From assembly GCA_024516155.1 (NCBI GenBank), contig JAJJXM010000013.1:248001-312000 (forward strand): DNA of 64,000 bases, read 5' to 3'. Both the position numbers and the translations under genes were made by a program. Source of the stretch: Pyronema omphalodes (lineage: Eukaryota > Ascomycota > Pezizomycetes > Pezizales > Pyronemataceae). The first letter of the stretch is position 1, and every line of letters begins with the position of its first letter. The notes beneath the pieces were generated by a model that was not told the origin of the DNA, ran no database searches, and was given only the letters and a program-made list of their open reading frames with translations. This document shows positions 11,042 through 21,972 of the stretch, one piece after another.

Positions 11042-11905
11042 ATGGTCCGCAACCGTACGTACCGCGTCAAAGCGGCTTCCAAGAAATTGACCCGTCTCGA
11101 AGATCTGGGCAAAGACGAACAAACCACAGAAAGCGACACGTTCACGGCGGCAAATGAACATATTACACAACAGCAGTCGCCGGGATCACGTTCAACAATA
11201 ACAGTCGTTCGTAAGAGGCGTTTAACAAGCGCACAACGTAGAAACAGGGCGAAACGCAAGCGTTGGATATTCATCGGTGTACCACCGCTCATTAAAAGAG
11301 GAATTCGACTTGCAATGCACAGAGCTATTGTCCGTCACATTACAGACATAGACATCGCGGGGATCATGCGTGTCCAATTGATCAGAAAGTTATATCTCGT
11401 AATCGGCTTCAGATCGCGAGAATTCAGAAACGAAGCACTAGTTACTCTCAAAGCTCAGGCTTTCAACTTCGAAAATGCGCCGATGCAGGTGGCAATACGG
11501 GCATACGAAGACATAAAGGATTTACCCCATTATGTATGGCGAATTACCGGGGCTGTAATCTCTGACTTAAATGATGTTAGGAAGGCGGTAAAGACATTGT
11601 GTGAGGAGAATTATCCATTTTTCTGTTCTACGTTCGAGGTTCGACGTAAAGACCATCTTAAAAGTTGCACAGATGAGTGTTTTGTTCGATTCGACCGCGC
11701 CCCTCCATACACGGGCATGAGGGTAATCAACGTCGGAGAGTATCAGGCTACCCTCAACGAAAACCTATTGGACTTATGCAGCTTGTGTAACAGGATGGGA
11801 CACTCAGTGTTTTATTGCCAGATCAAAAGTAACAGATTATCGAAGTATATTTGTACTGGTGCAGTAGGGGAGTCGGATGACACGACAGATTCTGATACTT
11901 CGTAG
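11042..11905 (+). CDS. RRM-like/CCHC zinc-knuckle protein, short form (paralog 2)
   Basis: A 287-residue, uninterrupted ORF from the ATG at 11042 (MVRNRTYRVKAASK), collinear along its whole length with the 6941 paralog. The RRM-like region runs RWIFIGVPP ... LYLVIGFRSRE ... MQVAIRAYED, then YVWRITGAV ... CFVRFDRAPPY. The zinc knuckle is CSLCNRMGHSVFYC. The tail RLSKYICTGAVGESDD matches the family tail SLSKH-x4-GSVG. It has no coiled coil. The intact frame in both tandem copies suggests selection or recent duplication; Ka/Ks between the copies would tell. Probably nucleic-acid binding; role unknown. Confidence 0.72.
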   Translation: MVRNRTYRVKAASKKLTRLEDLGKDEQTTESDTFTAANEHITQQQSPGSRSTITVVRKRRLTSAQRRNRAKRKRWIFIGVPPLIKRGIRLAMHRAIVRHITDIDIAGIMRVQLIRKLYLVIGFRSREFRNEALVTLKAQAFNFENAPMQVAIRAYEDIKDLPHYVWRITGAVISDLNDVRKAVKTLCEENYPFFCSTFEVRRKDHLKSCTDECFVRFDRAPPYTGMRVINVGEYQATLNENLLDLCSLCNRMGHSVFYCQIKSNRLSKYICTGAVGESDDTTDSDTS

Positions 11906-12715
11906 TCCGACTTTGAAACAGAGTATCATGGCATGGAAATGGGGCGATGACACTCAGGAGGATATCAGAATGTAAAATTACCGCATATGAAGGAAAAGAC
12001 GAAAACAAGAAACAAAACATGGGCAATGATGGTTTTCACTAGCAGAAACTTGCTGGATTAATGATTAAAGAACAATTGTTCAACTTTGGGTGTTTTACCA
12101 GTGATATTTGTTATATTTATCCATTTTCTTTAGTCATACACAGACGGCACAACGATATTGCGTGCCATGTGTCATGTTATCAAGAATGGATGATGGCGCG
12201 AGGATCCAATTTATCAAAGAATGTAGAAAAGTAATCAATCCCGCCAGTCTATACAAAAACAGTTCTTGCGGTTATGTGCGGTTACAACAAGAGGCGACGG
12301 GACATGACCAGGTTCGTCCAGGACGGGACGTAGGCGCGTCGGGAAAGCGGCGGCGCTTGAAAGCATTTCAAAGGATTGTAATATTGAGTAGGTATATTCG
12401 CATTCATCGGATCGTCTTCTTACCAGACGATACAATTTTTGACCTTCACAGTTCGATCACTATCCATCACTCCGATTCCAGAACATGTTTTCACGGTCCG
12501 TACCAAGCACCAGCGATTTCGGGATGTACACACAATTGACGACACCATAATGACATGTAGTACACTAAGTCGAGATCGTCTTCTACTGACAGCAGATAAG
12601 GGGTCTTAGCAGGGGAGCAGTCGCCTCAGAGGTAGCCGCACAGTACATCACTCGATTACCACATGCTGGAGCACATTATTGAACTTCGCCTAGCAATAGC
12701 AAAAGGTTACGACTA

Positions 12716-12850
12716 CGACGTCGGGGTACCCTACAGAGTTCGGCACGGTCCGTCCAGGACGGACGGCCACTAGGTGGTCCGGTCCCGTCCGCAAACTCAA
12801 AAGACCGGACGGGACGGCGGGTGACGGCAGGACCGTGGTCTTTGGGTGCG
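12716..12850. repeat. GC-rich palindromic element, inverted copy
   Basis: Rich in GGACGG and CCGTCC words that can pair with each other (CGGCACGGTCCGTCC; GGTCCGGTCCCGTCC; GACCGGACGGGACGG). Its plus strand resembles the minus strand of 13440-13620, so the two form a loose inverted pair about 0.6 kb apart. Confidence 0.5.
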
Positions 12851-13039
12851 CTAGTGTGCAGGGGGCCGTTTGGTTCAAGTTTGCCAGATGCTATGGACCG
12901 CAGCAGCGACGTTTTCAGCACTGCAGTAGATAAACCCTTCATGCTGGACTTCAGTAAAACTTTTACATTCCACTGCAGGTGCACGCTCTACCCAACAATA
13001 GTTTCACTGCCTATGGTATTATTTTTGTTTCCTAATGAA

Positions 13040-13620
13040 GTACGATCTCGCTATAAATGTTTCCTGTATTCTACACACTCCATCTTCTACCTTTCTATCT
13101 TCTACATGCAAGAATTTTCCACTTCTTTCATTGCCGTGTAAGTTGAACACCAACAGGCATCACTCAATTCCCAGAGGAGCAGAAATATGCCAATTGTCTT
13201 ATCGGCGTTCTCTACACCTGTTCCGACTGGGAGCAGAACACCCTGCCTGTCCTCTCAAGAGTTGTGTTCATTCGAGAAAGATGGTGACGCATTTTAGTGG
13301 CGGGAGAAGGAGCATTCTTATGCATAAGTATAGTTTTTCTTTGTTTGCAAGCAACTCCATATAGGTGACTTTAATTCGTGCAATGCATCAGAATTATCTG
13401 AGGAAAACACCATGAGCCGTAGTAAAAAACTGCGGGTTGCGAGTGACCAGTCGTGACGCCAGTCGTGGTCACCCACGGTCGCCCACGGTCCGCCCCGTCC
13501 ATGGTGCCTCCAGGACGGCCGGTCCTGGTCCTACTTCGGGACGGGACCGCGAGTGACGGTCCGGTCCCGTCCAAAGCCAGGACGGGACCGGACGGACCGT
13601 GCCGTACTACCCTATCCTCC
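13040..13620 (+). repeat. Dispersed repeat S, copy 1
   Basis: The first part (13040-13290) aligns with 29720-29945. Both have TATAAAT, then a pyrimidine-rich TTCTACTTGCAAGAATTTTC-like segment, CTTCTTTCATTGCCG, CATCACTC(A/G)ATTCCCAG and CTCTACACCTGTTC. The last part (13440-13620) aligns with 30190-30330 (CGTGGTC-CACGGTC blocks, CCATGGTGCCTC, GGTCCTGGTCCTACT, GTGACGGTCCGGTCC). The middle is not clearly alignable. The TATAAAT plus CT-rich start looks like a promoter/5' leader, but no ORF is conserved. Confidence 0.55.
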
Positions 13621-14559
13621 AAGGAGTCGCGTGATTAATTATGTCGTGAATACATTCTGGAGACATCAAATAAAGTAGCACTCCCACAAAGTCCAGGCCG
13701 ACTATAATAGCAACCTCGAGACACCGGCATCTGAACTTGCACGCGGCGTTTGTATGAAACCAAAATATCTACAACAGCGAAGTGAATGATAGTTGAAGAT
13801 CAGAATACAACAAAAGGAAGCCTCAAGGCCCAGTCCAACCTACTGCAGGATTACGCACCGTACTGTTGATGTGTGACAACGGTCCACTGAGGACAGGGGA
13901 CTGAAAATTTCTGACTACAGCCCAATATGTTGTAATAACAACAGAAATCCTTTTTGTAACTACAGGACCATTCAAGACCCTTAATATCACAGAAAAGGAT
14001 AACGTTTCTCGAAAGCAAAGCGAAGATGCTATTCGTTGGGCACAAGCCAGGACGTCTGCTTCAACCTGGAAATTTACAGATGATGCAATAGAAAATCTGC
14101 ATTGTCAACAATGTCAAAGAATAAATGCAATAAAATATCGTTACTCTCTAGTTACGTGTATACAAGGTCAAGGTGTCAAGAAAGTGTAAATATAACTTAC
14201 ATTGATGTCCTGTAGTTTACACTGATACCATGTAAGGTGAACGTCATTGATATGAGCACTCGCTATATCCCTGCATTCAGCATACCGATCTGTCTATGCC
14301 CTCCGAGAAAATTGCCGCAACAAGTATCATAATGATACGCTTTCAATGCTCACTGCGGTTACACCCCTTCACATCGTCTACAAGCATACAACTCAGCTCC
14401 CCTCCTGGAACTTCCCGTCAAATTGTACGCCTAGAAAGTTTATAAGATCCATCATTCTAGAGTGATTATGTGTAAGTCGGTAATTAAGAAATTGGCTGGG
14501 CACTATTTTGGTATTTTTTGGCAGCCCTAGTTCAAAATGTTATGGGACGAGGATGATTC

Positions 14560-14690
14560 TTACTCGAGTTGAACTAGTAACGCTGTTTCATTTGTGAAGC
14601 CAACTATTTAGCTTAGCTGAGGACCTTCCGGGCAACATTTCAGTTAATTTCGTCGTGAAGATTTTCAGTTTCCTACTAGGGTTGAACTGG
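14560..14690 (+). promoter_or_regulatory. Two copies of family box A upstream of the coiled-coil/F-box gene
   Basis: TTACTCGAGTTGAACTAG (14560-14577) and CTACTAGGGTTGAACTGG (14673-14690) match box A of the zinc-knuckle genes. A weaker core block (GGAATTCTTGGCGCGATTCA, 14746-14765) follows. The spacing from the second box A to the ATG at 14926 is about 235 bp. Confidence 0.5.
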
Positions 14691-14925
14691 GTACCCTTTG
14701 ACTCCCGTCGACCCTCCTCTGCACCCCTGGAGCTCTCCTAAAAAGGAATTCTTGGCGCGATTCATTGCCGTCGTTCATGCATCACTGACGTATCCACGCA
14801 ACACAGTGAACTTCACGCCCTTTCCTCTTACTCCATCTTCCATCGAATCACCGCACCATTGTCATTACTTCGCAAAATCCTCTCGTGGCATGATTTATCA
14901 TCGCAGTCACTCCCCTTCATAGTCT

Positions 14926-17413
14926 TTGTTTGCAATGGGCTGGGATAGCCCACCTTACGAAGGGCGTCGATGGCGCTACGGCTGGGATTACGAGCCACCC
15001 AAAAAGACGCTGAGTGAGGTATTGGATACTATCGACGGCCAATACAAGGACGCTCAAAAGTTGAGAAATCAAATCACGCAATCTATCATGGAGAAGCATC
15101 TTAAATCGAAGGCATATCCCGGACTCATTCAAGAGACTACGCCGCTAAAGGAATACCTTGCCCTGGTCAACGCGTACCTTAACGACCTAATTCGAAAAAA
15201 GGGCGATACCGATAACATGGTTTTCAAATTCATGAGGGAACGTCATGACAGCATAGCAAAACTCGAGCAGCGGATACAAGAACTCGAGGACGAGAAAGCA
15301 GGATTGGAACCGGAGGAAGACCACATGATGAAAAGTGATATTCAGTTGCAAACCGGTGTTGGTACGACATGCCGAAATGAAGGTTTTAAGGATGTGGCCA
15401 CAGTAATTGAGAAGCATCGCGACATAGCAGAACGGCTTCGACAGTTAAAAACCGTGATCTGCAATCATAGTTGCTCATTTTCAGACGAGGAAGATAAGAT
15501 TGCCAAAGAGATTCAGAGAAGTATTCCACTGAATGCGAAAAGGTTGGGGGAATTACAACGGAAACGTCCTGCGGAAAACAAGATAGTGCGGCACGGACAA
15601 GCCAAGAGACCTTGCGGAAATAATCAAATGTCAATTCAGAACCATGATAACCAGGCGGAAGAGCACCTTGTGATGAATGGTCAATACCTTGTGCAGTTAG
15701 TGAAGGATAGTATAAAAGAACATGTACAGCAAAACAAGGGACGTGTAACTGAAGTCCCATGCGAGTCTATGACTGTCAATGCGTCTGATGCTTCTGTTGA
15801 AAAGGTGATTAACACTATTTCTAAATGTTATCCCCGTTTGAGACGACATGGCTGTTTCTTTACTGACCAAAAAAGCAGTTAATAGAAGCAACAAATGACA
15901 CGGCTACAATAGCATCATCTGAGATCTGTTTCTCCAACGTGAGCTTGACAGACTTTTCCCCAGAGACTCTGACATCAATCATTGGTTCTTGAAGGACTCT
16001 GAAATAGGTTGCCATCGCCGTGAACTACTTAACCTACGACTTGTCAACCACGACTTTAATTACCTTCTTCGTCCGCTTTTCTTTGAGTCGATTTCCCTAC
16101 CACACAAAGATTGAATAGTCCTTCGGTTACCAGTGATGCCCGAGAGCTACTGCGTCTTATAAACAACGATCCTTCCCTTGCTTCATGTATTCAATGTCTT
16201 ACCTACGACGACCCCGACGACTCTGAGCTGCCATTAACGGATGAATATTCCCAGGAACAGTTGACGCATGATCATAAGATATTCTCCCAGTTTTCTGCAG
16301 AACTGGCTGAGAAGTCAGCATCAAAGAAGACGTTCGGTTCCTCACGTAAAACTTCGAAACTGCGCGAAATGTCTGTCATCTACAATAAAGCATGTATCCC
16401 GATTCTAATTTCACGGCTCCCGAACCTACGTAAACTTGTGTTTGCGGGCAGACTTGGTGGGAAACATTCTTTTCTTTTGACACCGGCCGCTAAACACATC
16501 TGGCAATGGATGCCACCGAAATCTCTACAAGTCTTGGATTGGCGTCCAGAAACATACGCTCCATACCTGGCTTTATTGGACAAATATGAGGACAAGGCAT
16601 ATGAGAATCAACCAACTCAACACACTGATCCCTGGGATGCTGTCTCATTTCTTCAGCTTACTCCCAAGATGCAGCACCTCACAATAGTCGACGATACATT
16701 TTTCACCAAAACCTCACGCAAACATGCCTCTTCTGGAGAATTTGACGGTCTTGGAATGGTGTGGCTCTCGATACACCCCTCTCGCAACAGACATCTCACA
16801 GTGTTTTATTGAGCTTTTCATGTGCACTCCAAGACTGAAGAAATTTACCTGTCGAAGTTCCGGTGACACCCGGCTAAATGCACAGCAATTAAAAGACGCG
16901 CTACAAATCGTCCGAACCACAATCGAAGAAATCGAGTTTGCTGGAAAGTTTAAAGATCGACTTCAATTCAAACGGAGGAATAGGTCCGTTCTCGGATTTT
17001 CCCAACCTTAGGAAATTATCGACTGATATTCAATCTCTGATGCCACCGTGGAATAGGAGTCTCGAGGATTTTAGTCTCCTTGATATATTACCACCAACTT
17101 GGAATCTTTACACCTCACTGACGCAAGAAAATATTTCAAAGAACGCGATGACGAACCATTCGACGCTGGAAAAAGAATCCCAAATTCATCTTCCGCTCAG
17201 GTATCGCCACGGACGTTCTTCCGGATTCTTGAGGATGTAGCACTGGCGAAGAAAAGAGGACCGTTGAAGAGGCTGAGTAGTCTGGGTATTCATTGCAATT
17301 GGTCGTTCAGTGGCTGTAAGTTCTCGGAAGAGGGGTTCCAACTAGTTGCATCGATTGTGAGGGGGCCTGGGATCGAATGGCATCAAAAGGTAAGGAAACA
17401 TGTGGAAACCTAA
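14926..17413 (+). CDS. Coiled-coil + F-box/LRR-like protein (paralog A)
   Basis: The N-terminal 318 residues (14926-15882; an alternative ATG is 14935) form a coiled coil (for example KLEQRIQELEDEKAGLEPEE) homologous to the paralogs at 20.2-21.2, 23-24.5 and 25.4-26.9 kb. The frame then passes through an F-box-like region (VSLTDFSPETLTSIIGSL ... LLNLRLVNHDF, about 15940-16060) and a leucine-rich region (ISRLPNLRKLVF, MPLLENLTVLEW, TPRLKKFTC, DFPNLRKLSTD) to 17413. Frame breaks lie near 15873, 15988, 16110, 16721, 16940 and 17096. Most are repaired by one extra base in a short A or T run, and the minus-strand paralog supports one continuous protein of about 820 residues. F-box proteins normally bring substrates to SCF ubiquitin ligases; that role is inferred. 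Coordinates cover the whole broken frame. Confidence 0.6.
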
Positions 17414-18599
17414 AAGAATGGCTCTTGGCATGGTATTAGAAGATATTGAAACATCAGCTCATTGTCACCGATCATGTTACGGTATTAGATAATGATTTGG
17501 GCTTTATGTAATGAAACAGAATTGAAGAGAATACCTAGAGGGAAAGACTTTATACCGCAAATCAAAATGTTGTAGTCAAGAATATTACAGAAATTATCAT
17601 ACGCGGAGCTATAAGCTCTCAGTATAGCAAAAGGTTGAATTTCTTTCGCGCTTGTACTTTCAATACCTTTCCTTGTGATTTCTTGATGAGAGTTGAAATA
17701 CACGATTGATATCCATGTTACTTACACCTTTCTAGAAGGTGCCGTGCCACTGACTTCTATGGTGAAAATTACCATACATTTTTGCTTCACGCTCGTGCTC
17801 AATATTATGCGAGTTTCCATTAAGATCTGATAATCCGCCCAGAATCCCATGCTACTGGTGTCTAAATATAGCGTCTTCGTATGTTACTCTTCTCTGGCAT
17901 GGCGTTTGAGGTTAATCAGAAGCCATGACATCTGAATTTCTACAAGATCTTTCTTTTTCATCACTTCCATCATCTAAAGCCAATAGGTGTTCAAGTTGCG
18001 CGATCTACTTTCAGCTGGGGAGTAATTTGTATTTATTTCTAGGATTATCCGTTACGAAAAACATGAAGACAGAGTATATATTGTTATATCGTCACACAGG
18101 GTGAACTGAGAATGTTTACAACTTCAAAAAGTACCATTACGACAAACTCACGGGAGTCAGAAAACTAACACAGAAGGATGCTAGGCTCCGAGTGACACGT
18201 TGTGATGACACGATTCAGTGCCGACTCGACGGAATCGTGTCACAAGACGCTAAAGGAGGATTTTTTAGGCGCCGCGGGTGGGAATATTGCGTGAGCCATG
18301 AAATGTAATTGTGATAAATATGAAAGATGGAAACATTTGTGAAAGCGGCAATAATTCAAAGATTAAGCCTTATGTATCCAAAATGTTCGCGCGGAGACAA
18401 TGATTCGTAGATGTTCAGGATACTTTGAGTTGATATCACTGTAGCTGAAACTCTCCAACTTTCGTAGATCGTGGAATATCAAATGTAACTCTGCCGCCGT
18501 TTTCATCACAACGTTTTTTTTAAAATTACATGTTGGCGTTCTATATAAGCCCCCTAAATGTTTATCCATATATCAATATCCTTCCAGCAAACCGAGATA
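17414..18599. other. Spacer between the convergent coiled-coil/F-box paralogs
   Basis: No gene is seen; the two neighbouring genes end here from opposite sides. It contains an inverted repeat, TGACACGATTC (18206-18216) and GAATCGTGTCA (18232-18242), separated by 15 bases and able to form an 11-bp hairpin. TGTGATGACACG and CGTGTCACAAGA extend it imperfectly. Otherwise AT-rich sequence. Confidence 0.5.
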
Positions 18600-21156
18600 T
18601 CACCATTGGTAACGCCAATGGTAGCGACATTCCTCGACGGATAACTGCCTTCGCTGCACCTCATGTTCCCATTTGATGCCTGAACCTTTGCATATCGCGG
18701 CAACCAGTCGAAAGTCGTCCTCCGGATATTCGCGGAGGCTAGGGAATGACCAATGGCAGTTCACACTCATACTATTTAGCCTCGTAAATGGACCTCTCGT
18801 CTTGGACAGCGCTAAATCCTCGAGTATCCGGAAAAATAGCCCTGTTGGCCCTGCCTTATCGCTTGTATCAGGAATAGGGCGTCCGGTGCCCAAATCCCGA
18901 CGGCGGGTAGGGCAAAAGTATCTTCCTTGATCGCTGAAGTGTAAGGATTCGAGATTGACTGGCAATGAATCGAGGAGACTGAAATCGGTTGGACACTCAT
19001 TTGGCGGTGGAATCAGGGAGAGAATATCAGTGGAGATCTTCTTTAGCTTTGGGAAATCGGTAAATGGGCCTATTCCGCTCCCCTGCTTTTCGTTGCTTGT
19101 AAACGCCCGAAGAACTCGATCTCTTCTACTGTGGCTCGAATATGTCGTAAAGCCTTCTGCAATTGCTGTAAGTCGAAACGAGGTTCACGGAGATTGCGAC
19201 ATGTAAATCTCCTCAAGCGCGGAGTGAACTTCAAAAATTCAACAAGACCATGCGAAGCGTCTTTAGGGAGGGGTTTGTCTTCAGTACCGTTCCATTCAAA
19301 GCTGGTCAAATACTCCAACATGGGTATGTTGTTGCGAGATGGCTCCTTGAGAAAAGCGTCGTCAAAGATCTTCAGGTGTTGTAGCATGGGGGTAAGTTGC
19401 AAGAAAGTGACAGCATCCCACTCGTCATCAATGGGTTTCGGCTGTTTGTCATAAGCTCTGTCCTCATATCTGTTCAGAAAATCGATGTAAAGCGGATTTG
19501 TTTCTGGACACCAATCCAGTATACGGAGAGATTTCAGTGTCATACATTGCAATATGTCTTTGGCCAGTGAAGTCAAAAGATACGAATGCTTCCCTCCAAG
19601 ACGACCCCGGAACACAAGCGTACGTAGATATGGGAGCCGCGAAATTAGAATCGGGATACATGCTTTATTGTAGACGACAGACATTTTGCGCAGTTTCGAA
19701 GGTTTGCGTGAGTAACCGAATGTGTTCTTTGATGATGACTTCTCAGCCAGTTCTGCAGAAAACTGGGAGAATATTTTATGATCATGTGTCAACTGTTGCA
19801 GGGAATATTCATCCGTTAATGGCAGCTCAGAGTCGTCGGGGTCCTCGTAGGTAAGACATTGAATACATGAAGCAAGGGTAGGATCGTTGTCTATAAGACG
19901 CAGTAGCTGCCGAGCGTCACTGGTGACCGGAGGTTCTGAAAATCCTGTGTTAGGCGGGAGGAAAATCAACTGGAACGAGAACGGGCGAATAAGGCGATTG
20001 AAATCGTGGTTGACTAGTCGAAGGTTCAGGAAATATCGCAGGTACGGTCGTGTACTGAAGAGGTCCAAAAATTTGATTATTAATTTCAGTACCTTCGGGG
20101 GACATGCTGCCAGGGTGATCTTGGAACCAGATAGTGATGACATTGTTAATTCCGCCGTTTTATTTGATATTTCTACTAATGGTTTCTTGTCAGCAATGAA
20201 AATTCAGAGTTACCCAAGACGAGGACACCGATCAAGAATTTTCTTTAACCACCTTTTCATTGGGCCCGCCCTGTATATCGATGGCTACCGTGTTAACCCA
20301 TCGTAATCGTTCTGTGGATTGCTCCTTTTCCAGTTTCATATATTCCTCAATGCTTTGCTTCAGTATCTGCAAAACGTGCTGTCCATCCGATCCCAAGCGA
20401 TTCTGCGCTTGGTTATCGCTGCCTCGAGTATTCAAATGGTTATGTTCTGGATCTCGCTGCTTCCCGCTGTGAAATTTTCTTGGTTTCGGCAATATGTTTC
20501 TGGAGCAGTTCCTGCATTCTTGCTTCATTCTGTGAAATGTCCTGCCCCAGCTGTTTTACAATCCTCTCCGTCGATTCCAGAAGTGTTTTAGAATAGCCCT
20601 GGATTTCGTTTTTCATTCGTCGATAGTGTTCTTCCATGTCCTGATGCCTCTTCAGTGCCGTGGCCATATCTGCAGCACAGACATTCTTTCTTTTCGGGCA
20701 GAAACCCTTCTGGAAGAGGATATCCTTTTCGATGATACGGTCGACTGCCTGTTGCAACTCTGCTTTCTCAGCATTCAGTTGCTGAATCCACTGCTCAAGT
20801 TCTGCTGTGCTCTCATGGTGTTCCTTCATGACTTTGGCAACCGTCTTCTCGGTGTCGTGTTTTTTCTGAACGATGTCATCAAGATGCTTGTTCACGAGGG
20901 TAAGCAGCTCCTTCAACGGTATTCTCTCCTCCAGTTTCTCGGGGTATTCCTTTGCGTAAAGATGCTTTTCCATGATAGATCGGACAAGCTGATTTTTCAA
21001 GTTTTGTGCGGTCTGGACCTGACAGTCGACAATATTGAACATCTCTGATAGTTGTTGGCTTTCCTTTATCTGACTGAGATCATGCTGGTGTTCTGTAAGG
21101 TCGATAGATGAGGCTTCATGATATGTCCGCCGGGATTGAGATCGGAGTGTATCCAT
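18600..21156 (-). CDS. Coiled-coil + F-box/LRR-like protein (paralog B)
   Basis: The start is chosen at 21156 (MDTLRSQSRRTY), 165 bp after the core block. The leader carries ASSIDLTEHQHDL (SUMO-interaction-like), followed by a long coiled coil (to about 20232). A linker then leads to an F-box region (CPPKVLKLIIKFLDLF ... LNLRLVNHDFNRLI, 20140-19980) and a leucine-rich region (ISRLPYLRTLVF, LTPMLQHLKIF, TPRLRRFTC, DFPKLKKISTD). The end is RYHWRYQW at 18600. Frame breaks occur near 20455, 20150-20230 and 19085. The break near 19085 is at the same place as one in paralog A but with a different offset. An open ATG at 20143 could alternatively start a separate F-box protein. Together with paralog A it forms a convergent pair. 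Confidence 0.6.
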
Positions 21157-21321
21157 CGCAGTTGACAACGATGACAGAGAGCAGATGCTGTGAGAAACTA
21201 ATCCACGGAATAATGGCGCAAATTCTTTGGAGGCATGTACGAGCTGATGAAAGATGAAGCCAAAGGAAAGGGCTGAGAGCATGGTTGTGTGCAGGAGATG
21301 ACAATAGACAGAACCCGGCGA

Positions 21322-21440
21322 GATGGAGGAAGTCGGTGGAGAATGAGCCAAGACTTATTTTTTTGAGGACGAGGTCAAACAAAACTTATACAGGTGTCAA
21401 CTTGAGAAAAACGCTGTCCGGTGAAACCCTACTAATTAAT
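21322..21440 (-). promoter_or_regulatory. Family promoter block for coiled-coil/F-box paralog B
   Basis: On the minus strand, TAGTAGGGTTTCAC (about 21436-21421) resembles box A. TAAGTCTTGGCTCATTCTCC followed by ACTTCCTCCATC (21356-21322) resembles the core block of the zinc-knuckle genes, though the TATAT is missing. Confidence 0.45.
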
Positions 21441-21891
21441 TCTAGTGTCACAGTAGATTTCTGTAATCTCCAGTGAAAATCGCGATCCATATAGAAAGCA
21501 GTCAATGGCAATGCTTGCATGTAGTCTACAAAAGTTTCCTATCCGTCATGAAGAAGACTCAAAAAAGCAGTATCTTGCAGAGCAGATGGTTTGATCGGAC
21601 CACAACCAACCTATGCTTTCAGGGAAAGGCGCATGTTATTATGCTTATTACTCACCGACAAACCGCACCAGAGTAATTCTGACATTTAAAAACATAGAAA
21701 GCTATCTTGTCTACCTGAACAGTGCCAGCAATCCCTCTAGCTTTCAGAAGCAACACAGCTATGATGTCCTCGCCACATGAAAGGACTCCAGCCACTATCA
21801 TCCCGGACTTGTATAGAGCAAATTGAATCCTCTCTAATGATTTTATGTGGGCATTTTGGCAATGTTTTCGGGCTTTTCGCACAGTAACTGT

Positions 21892-21965
21892 GGTTTCATG
21901 GTGTAGTTGGTTATCACATCAGTCTAACACACTGAAGGTCCCCAGATCGAGCCTGGGTGAAATCA
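21892..21965 (+). tRNA. tRNA-Val (AAC)
   Basis: A 74-nt cloverleaf: acceptor GGTTTCA pairs with TGAAATC, and the D arm is GGTGTAGTTGGTTATCAC. The anticodon stem TCAGT/ACTGA has loop CTAACAC (anticodon AAC), and the T arm CCCAG-ATCGAGC-CTGGG completes it. There is no intron. A TTTTT run (21968-21972) follows as Pol III terminator. It is identical to the tRNA at 27575-27648 on the other strand. The T-loop begins with A rather than the usual T in both copies. Confidence 0.93.
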
Positions 21966-21972
21966 TCTTTTT

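Larger units (their letters stand above)
10440..12360 (+). repeat. Segmental duplication unit G2 carrying a zinc-knuckle gene
   Basis: The partner of 5890-8420 with the same order of flanks and gene. The 5' flank (GTATCACTCTAATGTCCGTA, 10460) and 3' flank (CAGTCTATACAAAAACAG near 12246) are both conserved. It lacks the hAT-like insertion and retains the empty site. Confidence 0.75.
12360..14500. other. Non-coding stretch with GC-rich palindromic elements
   Basis: No gene recognised. It contains a GC-rich block (12716-12850), a dispersed repeat (13040-13290) and a second GC-rich block (13440-13620). The 13625-14500 part is AT-rich with no recognisable feature. ORFs over the GC-rich blocks are artefacts of repeated GGACGGGACC/GGTCCCGTCC. 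Confidence 0.5.

Noticed and set aside
14926..21156. A recent inverted duplication able to form a long palindrome
   Set aside because: The two copies are only moderately similar at protein level and poorly alignable at DNA level, so they are old paralogs.
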